Source: a virus. From it: DNA of 32,587 bases. Position 1 is the stretch's first letter. Each line of letters opens with the position of its first letter. Shown piece by piece: positions 8,467-17,800 of this stretch. The translations under genes and the position numbers were made by a program. The notes under the pieces were generated by a model that did not search any database, was not told where the DNA came from, and saw only the letters and a program-made list of their open reading frames with translations. The stretch covers positions 1 through 32,587 of IMG/VR virus record IMGVR_UViG_3300046462_000544. The stretch is one strand, 5' to 3'.

Positions 8467-10539
8467 TTAGTAAGCGTGCCAGGCGCCGCGGTTATAAATG
8501 CAAGTCGCGCCGGCCTTGTCCCCCGCGGATGTGGGTGCCGCGCCCTGCGTGAGTGGCGTGTCGCAGTCGTCGCAACCCATGCGCGATCCAGCTACCGGCG
8601 TGAGGGTAACCAGCTTCGCGTAATGCACCGACGCGATCGTGTCGATCGACAGGCCCGTGCTGTTGGCGATATCAAGCGCCGTCGTGGTCAGCGGGTAGCT
8701 GTTGTCCCTGATTTCCAGATTCGTTTCGCTCCCGAATGTGTGGATTCCGCTGCCAAATTGGTAGCAGAGGTTGCCGGCCACCCGCAGGCGATCGCCAAAT
8801 GCGACCTCGATGCACTTTGTGTTCGTCGTGGTGCCCGAGTACAAATAGTTGTCCGCGATCAGCGCGCCGCTCAGTCCGGAGGCGTTGATCGTAAGTCCGT
8901 TGAACGTAGTAAGCGGATCCACAAAGTGGTCGATTCTGTTGCCGACCACAGTTACGACTCCAAAGCGCGCCTGGCTTTCGAAGTCCACGCCCGAGGTCCC
9001 GATGGACCCCATGTCCACCGTGTTGTTCTCAATCGCGATCTCCGACGTCCCGCCAGGCACGTAAAACCAGGGCGTTGACTGAGTGCCCGCACTCCCGGTG
9101 AGGGTCATGTGGTTGCCGTCGGTCACCGAGGCAATGGTGTAAAGGCCGGGGCCGATCGCGGTTGCCTTGCCAGCCCATGCGGTTTGGAAGACCGCCCCGG
9201 AATTGCGCGTGACCGCAGTGCCCGAGGTCGACACGTTGCCCATCGTGAGCTGCACGAGCACGCCTTTAACGCCACCCAGAATATTGTTGTGGTACACCTG
9301 GAGGCCGCCGGGGCTGTCGATCTCGATATTGTTGGTGCAATTCTGCGGGCCAAACCCGTCGAAGCAGTTCAGAATGTTGTCGCGCACCACACCGAATCCG
9401 CCGTCACCGTCGGTCGCGATCGAGCCGAAAACAAACTTGCCGTTTTGCACGCTGGTCATGCCGTAGATCTGAATGTTGCTCACGTTGATCGCGTTGATTC
9501 CCACCTGGAAATTCTGCAGGACCGAGTCTCGAATGATCGAGCCGTTGTTGCTGGCCGCAGAGGTGGTGCCCAGGCCGCTGCCGCTGATCTGGATCCCAAT
9601 GTTGGTGGACATATTCGCGAAGCCCGCTGCGCCCAGGAAACTCACGCCCTCGATCAGCACCGTTCCGGCCCCGACGTCGATCATCGGGATGGCCATCGAA
9701 GACGCCATCGTGTAGGACATATTGCCGGCGCCCGGGCCCACAATATGGGTCGCCGCCGACGTGCGAGCCGTGCCGTGAAATATGCAATTCGTTCCCGGCG
9801 GGATGCTGACCGTCCCGCCATTGGCGGCCGTGACTGCCTGCCCGAGGCCGCAGGTGGCGCTCGAGATCGAGTAGCCGCCGCCCGTGTGATTGTTGTTCGG
9901 GGTAACCGTGATAGTTCCGGATCCGCCGGCGCCGCTGCAGGTGCTCGAGGTGACGGTGACCGTCTCCGCGGATCCGTCCTGAATGTAGATATCCTGGCCG
10001 GCCGCCATCCAAGCGCAGGGGGACACCGGTATCGTCTGGTTGACGCCGTGCGCCACCAGGCTCGCTCCCGGGGTCTGGGTGAACATGAAGCTCGGCACAT
10101 TCAGCGAGCCCACATTTACATTCGCCTCGATGGCCTCGACTTCTTTTGCGATCGCGTTATGGTCCCAGGCCACCGGCTGATTGACCACCGGCTCATTGTT
10201 GGTGTGAGCCACCGCGATCGTGCCATCGAAGCCGCGGCCGTCGACGTTCGGGCAGCTGGCGCGGCCGACGTTGACAACGTTGCCGGCGATCGAGCACACC
10301 CACACGATCTCGGGCTTCGTAGAACCGATCGAGAGCATCATGTTCGCCACCATGCCGGCGGTGCTCTTCAGAGTGATCGCGGTGGAGCTCGACGTGATGC
10401 TCCCTACGAGGGCCGTCTTGACGTTGTTTCGCGCTATGCCGAGCTGCGCATCGGTCACCGCGCTGCCCGGGTAGACCGCGGTCTGGGCAGATATCCGCGG
10501 AACGCTGGCGAGCGCCAGCAGCAGAAGTAAGGTTTTCAT
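8467..10539 (-). CDS. Exported parallel beta-helix protein (pectate-lyase-like fold), possible tailspike
   Basis: A 690-residue protein that starts with a strong Sec signal peptide: MKTLLLLLALASVPRISA followed by Q, a signal peptidase I site. Residues 40-117 hold a module also found in the 428- and 284-residue exported proteins and in the tail hub. From about 250 to 640 the chain shows short repeating turns rich in Asn, Gly, Ile and Val (for example IIRDSVLQNF, NNIEIDSPGG, IAIENNTVDM). These are typical of right-handed parallel beta-helices such as tailspikes and polysaccharide lyases. The C-terminus has GCDDC and ends in GAWHAY. Its site between two tail-adaptor genes fits a receptor-binding tailspike, but tailspikes normally lack signal peptides. 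No catalytic residues could be assigned. It may be a secreted polysaccharide-binding or degrading protein. Confidence 0.75.
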   Translation of the reverse strand: MKTLLLLLALASVPRISAQTAVYPGSAVTDAQLGIARNNVKTALVGSITSSSTAITLKSTAGMVANMMLSIGSTKPEIVWVCSIAGNVVNVGRASCPNVDGRGFDGTIAVAHTNNEPVVNQPVAWDHNAIAKEVEAIEANVNVGSLNVPSFMFTQTPGASLVAHGVNQTIPVSPCAWMAAGQDIYIQDGSAETVTVTSSTCSGAGGSGTITVTPNNNHTGGGYSISSATCGLGQAVTAANGGTVSIPPGTNCIFHGTARTSAATHIVGPGAGNMSYTMASSMAIPMIDVGAGTVLIEGVSFLGAAGFANMSTNIGIQISGSGLGTTSAASNNGSIIRDSVLQNFQVGINAINVSNIQIYGMTSVQNGKFVFGSIATDGDGGFGVVRDNILNCFDGFGPQNCTNNIEIDSPGGLQVYHNNILGGVKGVLVQLTMGNVSTSGTAVTRNSGAVFQTAWAGKATAIGPGLYTIASVTDGNHMTLTGSAGTQSTPWFYVPGGTSEIAIENNTVDMGSIGTSGVDFESQARFGVVTVVGNRIDHFVDPLTTFNGLTINASGLSGALIADNYLYSGTTTNTKCIEVAFGDRLRVAGNLCYQFGSGIHTFGSETNLEIRDNSYPLTTTALDIANSTGLSIDTIASVHYAKLVTLTPVAGSRMGCDDCDTPLTQGAAPTSAGDKAGATCIYNRGAWHAY

Positions 10540-10547
10540 TGGGGGTT

Positions 10548-11288
10548 CTACTGGTTGGGCGCCGCCGGCGGCGGGCCCAGCTCGATCTGGCCGTTGATCT
10601 CGACGATTCGGCCCTTTGACCTGGCTGCGTTGTCGCGCAGCTCCTGCGACACCGGCCGGCCGTAGCTTGGGGCCAGCACGATCGCCAGCTCCTCGACCAG
10701 GGCGAGCTCGTAGCCCGGGACCGGGAAGGTGATAGCGGTGCTCAGGGTGGCAAACGTGGTCAGGGCCAGCCAGTACGAGAGCTCGATCGCGGCCGCGGCC
10801 TGCGGGATCGGATGCACTCTGAGGTTCTTCAAGGGAGCCGCGCTATCCTCGCCCAGCTTGGTGGGCATCGAGCCAGTCGCCCATAGGGCAAGCACCGCAC
10901 TCGCCGGCATGCCGTTCGCCAGGTACTCGACCACCGCGGGCCTGGCGTTGTGGTCGAGGCTCTGCTCGAATACGCCCATCGGCATCACCGCGCAGCCCTG
11001 CTGCAGGCCCTGGTAGGTAACGGTGGCGCCTTTGATCTTGATCGGCCGCGAGGCGATCGAGAAGTTGCCGCCAGAGCCCATCGTGTAGCTACCCACGCCT
11101 TGGGCGAGGGCAAACGAACTGACCGCATGGTTGAAGCAGACGATGCCCTCGAGCGACCAGCTGTCATAGATCCGGTTCAGCTGGATGAGTGCGTTGTTGC
11201 TCTCGGGCGTGGATGCGCCTTCGCCTGGCTGCGTCTCGCCGAGCTCCAGCAGCGCGGAGTCGATAATGTTTTGCGGGGTTAGCGACAT
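10548..11288 (-). CDS. Head-tail adaptor / tail accessory protein, gp4-like (copy 1)
   Basis: A 246-residue protein. The start TPQNIIDSALLELGETQPGE (residues 4-23), then ALIQLNRIYDSWSLEG, is a classic opening for P22 gp4-type head-completion proteins. After that comes a beta-rich middle and a helical end (YELALVEELAIVLAPSYG, then a helix to ING). It should bind under the portal ring and form the first tail ring. The ATG at 11288 directly follows the stop codon of the 83-residue gene. It is longer than P22 gp4 (166 residues) and similar in size to the second copy at 7688-8461. Confidence 0.7.
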   Translation of the reverse strand: MSLTPQNIIDSALLELGETQPGEGASTPESNNALIQLNRIYDSWSLEGIVCFNHAVSSFALAQGVGSYTMGSGGNFSIASRPIKIKGATVTYQGLQQGCAVMPMGVFEQSLDHNARPAVVEYLANGMPASAVLALWATGSMPTKLGEDSAAPLKNLRVHPIPQAAAAIELSYWLALTTFATLSTAITFPVPGYELALVEELAIVLAPSYGRPVSQELRDNAARSKGRIVEINGQIELGPPPAAPNQ

Positions 11289-11540
11289 CTACTTCCCGGC
11301 TTTCAGGGCCTTCGCGGCCGCCTTTGCCTGGGCCTTGGTGAGCTGCTTCGCCGGCTCTTCAGCTGCCGGATCCGCGACGGCATTGCCGCGCGCGGCGACT
11401 TCCGGATCCAGCTCGACGCCAGGCGCAGTCTCGATCCCGTGCGCCAGCGGCGACGTTTCCCAGCCCGCCTCCTCGGCTTCGGCCGATTCGATTCTGCGAG
11501 CAGGTTCGGTGCGGTGGAACCGCATGCTTGGGTATTCCAT
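11289..11540 (-). CDS. Small acidic head-region protein, unknown
   Basis: An 83-residue protein. The start MEYPSMRFHRTEPARRIESA, followed by an acidic stretch and GWETSPLAHG, matches a small protein often found between coat and adaptor genes in podovirus-like phages. Its function is not established. The C-terminus is Ala/Lys-rich (TKAQAKAAAKALKAGK) and should be helical. It could be a head-completion or minor capsid protein. It lies just after a hairpin that may terminate part of the transcript from the coat region, and its stop codon directly abuts the ATG of the adaptor gene. Confidence 0.65.
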   Translation of the reverse strand: MEYPSMRFHRTEPARRIESAEAEEAGWETSPLAHGIETAPGVELDPEVAARGNAVADPAAEEPAKQLTKAQAKAAAKALKAGK

Positions 11541-11557
11541 TGATGTTCTCTTTCGGG

Positions 11558-11587
11558 TTAAAACGGGGGCCAGAGGAGCCAGCCCCC
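11558..11587 (-). terminator. Candidate intrinsic terminator after the coat/exported-protein pair
   Basis: Read on the minus strand, GGGGGCTGG and CTGGCCCCC (11579-11587 and 11565-11573) form a 9-bp stem around a 5-base loop, followed by GTTTTAA. Two of the pairs are G-U wobbles in minus-strand RNA but C/A mismatches in plus-strand RNA, so the hairpin favours minus-strand transcripts. The U-run is short (4), so termination may be partial, which would lower expression of the genes downstream. Confidence 0.45.
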
Positions 11588-11609
11588 AGGGGGAAGAAAC
11601 GACAGGCCT

Positions 11610-12464
11610 TTAGAACTTCTCTACGGACGCCGAAACATTGGCCGCCGTATCGGAAGTGGCCGAAACAAACTGGAACTGCAGGACGTCGCCGGCGGCCACC
11701 GCCACCGAGTGAGCAACGTCGATGCAGGCGGCCGCCGCGGCCGTCGCACAGGCAGTAGTCCCCGTCGTGACGGTCAGGGCTGTCGCCGAGCCGTTCTTCG
11801 TAACGGTGATCACGTCCTTGTTAGAGCCGCCGGCGCCCGCTGCGGACAAAGTGACGCGCAGGTTAGCGATCGTGCCAGGAGCCGCAACAACGTACCTTGC
11901 GGTGGCGGTGGTTGCGCCGCTGCAGGCCGCGCCGTTCAGGTACTCGGTTTCGGCCGAGCCTGCGGTCCCGGTGCAGAACGCGCGCACAGTCTCATCCGAG
12001 CCGGCAGACATGGTGCCCTTGCCGATCTGAATGATCTGACCCGATGAGCGGCAATCGAAAATCTTGCCGTTTGTCGTGTTGATGATCGGCAGCACCAGTT
12101 CAGTGGCTGCAGTGCAGGCGCTGCCGATGGCCCGATCCGCCGCGGAGAACAACTGCGGCGCGCCCGGGTATACGATGGCGCCCGACACATGCGCCGAGGG
12201 GGCGAACCGACGGTCGACCACATAGCACGAGCTGCTCGTGCCCTGCGCGACCACCGCCATGGGCTCATAGTCAGCGAACAGAATGGTGCCCGGGGCGACG
12301 ATGGAAGGCAGCACGATACCGGTGGTGGAGGCCACGCAGACTTGCCCGTCGGTCTTCGCGACCGCAGCGGACAGTGTGGTGGGAGTGAGCGTGAACGTCT
12401 GGGCGAAGGCCGCCGGGACGGACACCAGGGCGAGAATCAGTGAGATGTTTCGGAAGGTTTTCAT
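11610..12464 (-). CDS. Exported protein following the coat gene, possible decoration/adhesion protein
   Basis: A 284-residue protein. The ATG at 12464 was chosen because it gives a textbook signal peptide ending VPAAFA before Q, with AAGGAA upstream. Residues 26-106 are the shared module (LTPTTLSAAVAKTD ... DYEPMAVVAQ ... APSAHVSGAIVYPGAPQLF). A second segment, LPIINTTNGKIFDC, also matches the 428-residue exported protein. The C-terminal half (about 150-284) is Ala/Thr/Gly-rich with ITVTKNGSATALTVT and paired Cys, a wording common in surface and collagen-like spore-coat proteins. A gene right after the major coat gene often encodes a capsid decoration protein, but a signal peptide would send this protein out of the cytoplasm. 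The role is unproven. Confidence 0.75.
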   Translation of the reverse strand: MKTFRNISLILALVSVPAAFAQTFTLTPTTLSAAVAKTDGQVCVASTTGIVLPSIVAPGTILFADYEPMAVVAQGTSSSCYVVDRRFAPSAHVSGAIVYPGAPQLFSAADRAIGSACTAATELVLPIINTTNGKIFDCRSSGQIIQIGKGTMSAGSDETVRAFCTGTAGSAETEYLNGAACSGATTATARYVVAAPGTIANLRVTLSAAGAGGSNKDVITVTKNGSATALTVTTGTTACATAAAAACIDVAHSVAVAAGDVLQFQFVSATSDTAANVSASVEKF

Positions 12465-12504
12465 GGTGTGATTTCCTTTGTGTGTTGCGTGTCGGATTAG
12501 CTGG

Positions 12505-13752
12505 TTAGCCCTCGATCGCGCAGGCCATCTCGCCGTACAATTTCGCGAAATCGTACAACACGTCGAAGCGGTTGATCTCCTTGCGGTACACGCCATCGAA
12601 CGCGCGCACCATCGAGATCGAGATCTTCGTCTCGGGGTCAGTCACTTCGGTTACCAGAGCGCCCATCCCGGGCTCGGGATTGTTCAGGGGCACGCTGACG
12701 AACGCGAAAGCGTTTTTATGCATGAGCAGAGCCTGCGGCGTCACCGTGCCGGCGCCTGCGCCCGAGTCAACGGTGAGCAGCGCGCCATCGACTGCTGCCG
12801 ACGTGAAGAACACGTTCTGATACTGACCGCTCGGCGTGATCGCAGGCGCGATCAGCGTGGCGGAAGTGCCATCCGACAAGCTGGAGGAATCAGCCAGTAC
12901 AACGAAGGACAACAACCGGCCGGTCGATTGGTGAGTCTGCGGGTGGCTGGCGTAGTGGCCCGCGATCGTGAAGCGATCGCCGGCATTCAGCCGCGGCGCT
13001 GCAGCGTTGTTCCATGACTTTATGTTCAAGGTCATGGTCCCGTTGTTGCCGCCGTCGGCAGTCTGCAGCAGGTTGATCGCCGGCGCGCCACCGAGGGCTC
13101 CGACAGTGCGCGAATAGATCGTCTGATCCCGGTACACGTTGTAACCGAGTGAGTCGACCATTCGGCCTTGTTTCCACTGCTGCGTGATCGAGCCAGTCGG
13201 GTTATACAGAGACTTCACGCCCGAGACGAATTTGCTTGAGAACTTGCGGTTGATGATGAGCGCCAGCTCTTCGCCCTCGGGCAGTCCCTGCTCGATGAGG
13301 ATGTCGCCAGCCGTCAGATACGGCACCTCGTCTGCGGGAGTTGTGCCAGGCGCGCCGGCCTGGTTCCACGTATTCAACGCGACGAACTTTGCCGCCTCCG
13401 CGTTGATCGTGCTGGCCAGCGCCATAGCCGCCGGCTTGCTGTACAGCTCGCGCACTTCGCGAATGGACAAGGTCTTTTCCACCGAGTCCCACTCGAAACC
13501 AACCTGCGCGACCTGGCTCACTTTGATCGGCGTCACCTGGTCGACCAGGGGCTGCGGATCGTACTTGAGGCCCTTGCTTACGGTGAAGCGGTAGGGCTTT
13601 CTCGCTTCCACCGTGGAGCCGACCTTGAATTTCTTGTTGGCGTACTCGGGGCTGATCGCGTGCGACATATTGGCGCACACGTTCAGCGAAGACCCGAGAT
13701 CCATCAAGACGAGCTTCGCGAAAACGTTCGGAGTTACTACTGCGTTCGCCAT
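12505..13752 (-). CDS. Major capsid (coat) protein, P22 coat-like
   Basis: A 415-residue protein, close to the 430 residues of P22 gp5. It begins MANAVVTPNVFAKLVLMDL and has the basic N-arm with ARKPYRFTVSKG. The segment VSQVAQVGFEWDSVEKTLSI and a long helix with ASTINAEAAKF are typical of the P22 coat family (HK97 fold with an inserted domain). The middle part holds INRKFSSKFVSGVKSLYNP and a Gly/Asn-rich beta region. The C-terminus (EVTDPETKISISMVRAFDG, then RFDVLYDFAKLYGEMAC) is characteristic. It builds the icosahedral head with the scaffold encoded just upstream. An AAGGTAG ribosome site precedes the ATG. Confidence 0.85.
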   Translation of the reverse strand: MANAVVTPNVFAKLVLMDLGSSLNVCANMSHAISPEYANKKFKVGSTVEARKPYRFTVSKGLKYDPQPLVDQVTPIKVSQVAQVGFEWDSVEKTLSIREVRELYSKPAAMALASTINAEAAKFVALNTWNQAGAPGTTPADEVPYLTAGDILIEQGLPEGEELALIINRKFSSKFVSGVKSLYNPTGSITQQWKQGRMVDSLGYNVYRDQTIYSRTVGALGGAPAINLLQTADGGNNGTMTLNIKSWNNAAAPRLNAGDRFTIAGHYASHPQTHQSTGRLLSFVVLADSSSLSDGTSATLIAPAITPSGQYQNVFFTSAAVDGALLTVDSGAGAGTVTPQALLMHKNAFAFVSVPLNNPEPGMGALVTEVTDPETKISISMVRAFDGVYRKEINRFDVLYDFAKLYGEMACAIEG

Positions 13753-13789
13753 TTTCTACCTTGTGAAGCGCCCACAGAGGAGCGCGGTT

Positions 13790-14749
13790 TCAGCCGGCCA
13801 GAATCTTGCCCATGGCCCGTTTAAACGTCGTCATGTCGGCTTTGTCGAGATCCACCGTTACCGGGGCTGTCGCCGAATCGATCGCTGCGGGGGGCTTGGG
13901 CAGAGGCTGTGCTGCTGCTGCTGGTTTCGTTTTAGGAGGTGTAAGCCGTGCTTCGAGCTTTCCGATCTCGCGCGCGATCGCCACCGGATTGCCGAGCCTG
14001 GCCATTGCCAGAGTCTCATCCTGGTGCTCGTGCATGTACATGAGAATTTCGCCGCCAACGTCGGAGCCTTTGATCAGGTCCGCTACGCCGGCCTCGGTGA
14101 TGAACGGTCCCACGCTCGCGATCGCATCCTGAAAATCCGGATGTGTCGACGCCGCGGCCGTCGCTTCCCACTTGGCGTTGATCGCTTTCTGCGATTCGAG
14201 CTGCTGGCTGCGCTTGGCTTCTGTTGCGCCGGCCTGGTGGGCCTGCTCAAGCTTCCAGTCAGTCAACCGCTCGGAGTACTCGAGCTTTGCCTGCTCGAGC
14301 TCTTCCCACGTGCCTGTCCAATTCGCGATATCGGGCGGCGCGGGCCTTCCCGCGGGTTTCGCGGCGGGCTCCGCAGCTGCAGCTGCAGCCTCCACCGGGC
14401 CAGGTGGCGTGCTTTTCGCCTCCAGCTCCCTGCGTAGACGTGCAAGTTCGGCCTGTGCTTCGATATCGCGCTGGCGGGCTTCGTCGCGCTGCCGCGTGAG
14501 TTTCGAAAATCGCTTGTCGAGTGCGCTCTCTTCTTTCGGCTTGTCCGTTTCCTGGGGCTTGGCGGTTTCTGATTCCGCCGGCGTTTGTTCCGACGCCTCG
14601 GCCGTCTTTTCAGCCGGGGGCGTCACAGGGGTTTCGGGGGTGGCTTCGGCTTGCGCCGCTGCCGGTGCCTCGCTCAGTAAAGCGCGGAGCTCCGAGATGC
14701 TGGGCTCCGGACTGGGCGTGGGCGGTACTATCGTGTTCGTTGTTTCCAT
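13790..14749 (-). CDS. Capsid scaffolding protein
   Basis: A 319-residue protein, similar in length to the P22 scaffold (303). It is highly charged and helical. A disordered N-terminus rich in Pro, Glu, Thr and Ala (1-75) leads into a predicted coiled coil (KRFSKLTRQRDEARQRDIEA and following). The C-terminus ends in a short basic-acidic helix (LDKADMTTFKRAMGKILAG). In P22-type scaffolds the last residues form the coat-binding hairpin. It lies directly upstream of the coat gene, the usual order. It should direct procapsid assembly in the cytoplasm and then leave. There is no sign of an internal protease. Confidence 0.8.
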   Translation of the reverse strand: METTNTIVPPTPSPEPSISELRALLSEAPAAAQAEATPETPVTPPAEKTAEASEQTPAESETAKPQETDKPKEESALDKRFSKLTRQRDEARQRDIEAQAELARLRRELEAKSTPPGPVEAAAAAAEPAAKPAGRPAPPDIANWTGTWEELEQAKLEYSERLTDWKLEQAHQAGATEAKRSQQLESQKAINAKWEATAAASTHPDFQDAIASVGPFITEAGVADLIKGSDVGGEILMYMHEHQDETLAMARLGNPVAIAREIGKLEARLTPPKTKPAAAAQPLPKPPAAIDSATAPVTVDLDKADMTTFKRAMGKILAG

Positions 14750-14806
14750 GAGTTTGTTCTCAAGTCTCTTTTCGGTGGTGAGGCCCCGCGGCCGTGAAGC
14801 AGAAAT

Positions 14807-17800
14807 CTAGTGGACGAAGGCGCCCTTAATGCCGGCGCCGCTGGTCCCGCCCGTTGTGACTGGGTGGGCATCCTGCGTGAACGTGAGCACCTGGCCGCCG
14901 ATCGTGACGGTGGCCACGCGCTGCCCGCCGCTGTTCGCCGCGACAGTGCAGTTCGCGGTGCCGTTGCCTGTGCCCGTTGAGCTCGTGGTGATCCAGGTAT
15001 CCGAACTGACCGCCGACCAGGCGCAGCCCGCGCCGGCCGTAACCGCGATCGAGAACGAGCCGCTCGCCGAGCTGCCGCCGGCACTCATAGGCGCGATCGA
15101 ATAGGTGCAGACGGGCGCGTCAGGGGCCGCCTGGGTCACTGTGTAGGTCTTGCCGGCTATCGTCGCCGTACCTGTTCGCAGCGCCCCAGTGTTGGCCGCG
15201 ACGGTCAACGTCGCCGTACCATTGCCGGTGCCTGTCGAGCTCGTGGTGATCCAGGAGACGTTGCCCGCGGCCGTCCACGCGCACCCGCCGCCGGCCGTCA
15301 CTGTCACGCTCAGCGATGCCCCTGCCGAGGTGAGGCTGGCCGATGTGGGGCTGATCGAATACGTGCAGCCCGCGCCGGCGCTCTGCGTCACCGTGTAGAT
15401 CTGGCCCGCGATCGTGATTGTTCCCACCCGCAGCACACCAGTGTTCGCCGCGATTGTGTAGGCCGCTGTGCCATTGCCCGATCCGGTCGAGCTGGTGCCG
15501 AGCCATGACACGTTGCTTGTCGCAGTCCAGGCGCACCCATCGTCTGCGGTCACCGCCACCGAGCCGCTGCCGCTGCTTGAGGCAACGGAGTCGCTGGTGG
15601 GATCGATCGAGTAAGAGCATGACGGGGGCGCCGGCGCGTCTCCCTCGCCGATCAGCCGCAGCGAGGAGGAGGTTATCGTGGATCCGTTCTTTTTGTCTTC
15701 GAGGATCCATACCGCCGTCGATGGCGGTATCGGTACGTTGATCGTGCAGCCGCTGGCGCAGGCCTTCCACTGCTGCGTCTCGGATGCAAACAGGAAGGGC
15801 GTGGAGCCGGTGGCGTCGGTCGCGCAGGATTCCTGGCGAGGGGTGCAGAAGAGCTGATCCGGCCGGCCGTATTCCGCCAGGCCGAACCGAACCCGGCGAG
15901 TGTCACCCGAAACGCCGGCGCCATAGACGATCGGCACATTTACAAAGTTGGTTCGGTCAATGCCGTCGGCCGTCGTGTCTGCCGGCAGCTGCGCGGCGAA
16001 CAGGTCATCTCGCAGCCCGTCGGCGTGATTGATTTCGGCGATGCCCCATTGCCCCGTGGGGTCCGGAATAATGTTGCTGAACTGGTATTGCCGTGAGGGC
16101 CCAGTCAACCCAAAGCCCAGGTTCCGCTGCTTGGTGCCGCCGGCGTCGTCGGTGTCGATCCCCTGCTGCACCATGTGCGCCCCGGATCCGGTGTAGGCCG
16201 CCACGCACGGGTAATTCGTCGCGTAGCTCCCGACGTGGCATGCCGTGTCTGTGCTCGCGCCAGGCACAACGATGAAGTAATCGCCCGCTGAAGATCCGCC
16301 GCGGCATTCTCCCGCGTGCAGAGCCCAGCAGGACTGCCAGGGTGTCGCGTCCGATACGGCCGATGTCGGCGAACTCACGTCTTGCAGGAGGGTATAACCG
16401 GACCAGGCGATCGGCGGCGAGTACTTGTAATTCAGCCCGCCGTTCAGAGTGGTGACTTTGTAGACGCTGCTCGTGCCGACCACCAGGGCATACGCCATCA
16501 CCCCGCTGCGGGAGTCGGTTTCAGCGGGGGCTCCTCCGCTCGGGTTGTAATGGAAAAAGTTAGTGAGCCACTTTTTGCGGCCGGCCGTCGCCGCCAGCTG
16601 GTGGAGCGACGGGTAAGACTGCGGCTGCAGGCCGCCAGCCCCGACGCCGGTAAACGACGGGTTGCCAAAATGCGTGTTGTAATCGGTCCCGATCTGCGTT
16701 GCGAACGGGATGTTATATCGGCATTTTCCGCCCTGGCAAAATGTACTGCTGCCTGGAGTGGGGCTCTGAGTGGGGCCGTCCGAGTGGCCAGAGAAGATGC
16801 CAGGATCCCCGAGCCAGTTTGTCGCCTTCGTTACATCGTCCCAGGAGCCGGCGCCCGGCGAGCATCCAACGTCGGGCGAGTGGTCGCAGCCAGCGCCCGT
16901 CGGCATCGCATAACCCTTCCAGCCGCTTTCGGTGGTCTGCGCGCCGCCAATATTCGTCGTCACGCCGCGAATCCAGGTGATCTGCCGCAGGTGCTTAGGG
17001 GCTCCCTGGTCCGCGCCCACCGTCAGCGCGACCATCATCTCCCCACTCGTTTTGAGCGGATTGATGACCATGATCTGGTCATTGACCGCCCAGTCTTGCA
17101 GGCAGGCGTCATTCGGAAAAAACGGCGAATCGCTGGGGCAGGGCCACTTCTCGTTCTCGTACGGATGCCCGCTGCTCTGGTAGGGCGCCACGCTGTGCGG
17201 GGGCTCCATGTTCACCGTCACGCAGACCGGAGTTGCAGCGTGAAATATCCCCGCTGGAATTGTGCCGCAGTCGTCGGCCGGCGCTGAAGGGCTCATGGAG
17301 GTGTCGCTGGTGAAGCTGGAGCTCTTAAGCATCGTGGCCACACCGGCCTCCCAAGGCCCCGCGCCCATCTTGGTGGGCGATGAAGAGAAGTTGCCCACGC
17401 CACCGATCGGGTTGCCCACCAGGCCGAACCACACATCGTTTGCCGTGGTCGTGTGCTTGGCCGTCCAACGCAACCCCGGGGAGCTCCAGGTATCCCAGGA
17501 CTTGTCCACTGCGCCGGTCCCAAGGTCGAAGCTGTGAATGAGGGCGATCGATTCGGAGTTACCGCCAGCGCCCACCTGGTTGCTCATCACGAGGCCTTTG
17601 CCGGCCACGATCCGCTCCAGGATCGCTCCGTGGAACAGCGAGGGGCTGAACTTCGAATCAGCCGCAGTGATCGCCGCATCCATGTCGACGAGGGATGACC
17701 AGGTCAGGCCGGTATCACTCCAGGGCGGCCCTCCAAACCAGTAAGCGGTCGTGTCCTGCCCGGGCAAATAGCCCGCGGAGACATTCGGATAAAAAGAGTG

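Noticed and set aside
9109-10530. Plus-strand open frame of 473 codons
   Set aside because: Mirror of the beta-helix gene; His/Arg/Asp-rich without any fold pattern, while the minus-strand protein has a signal peptide and beta-helix turns.
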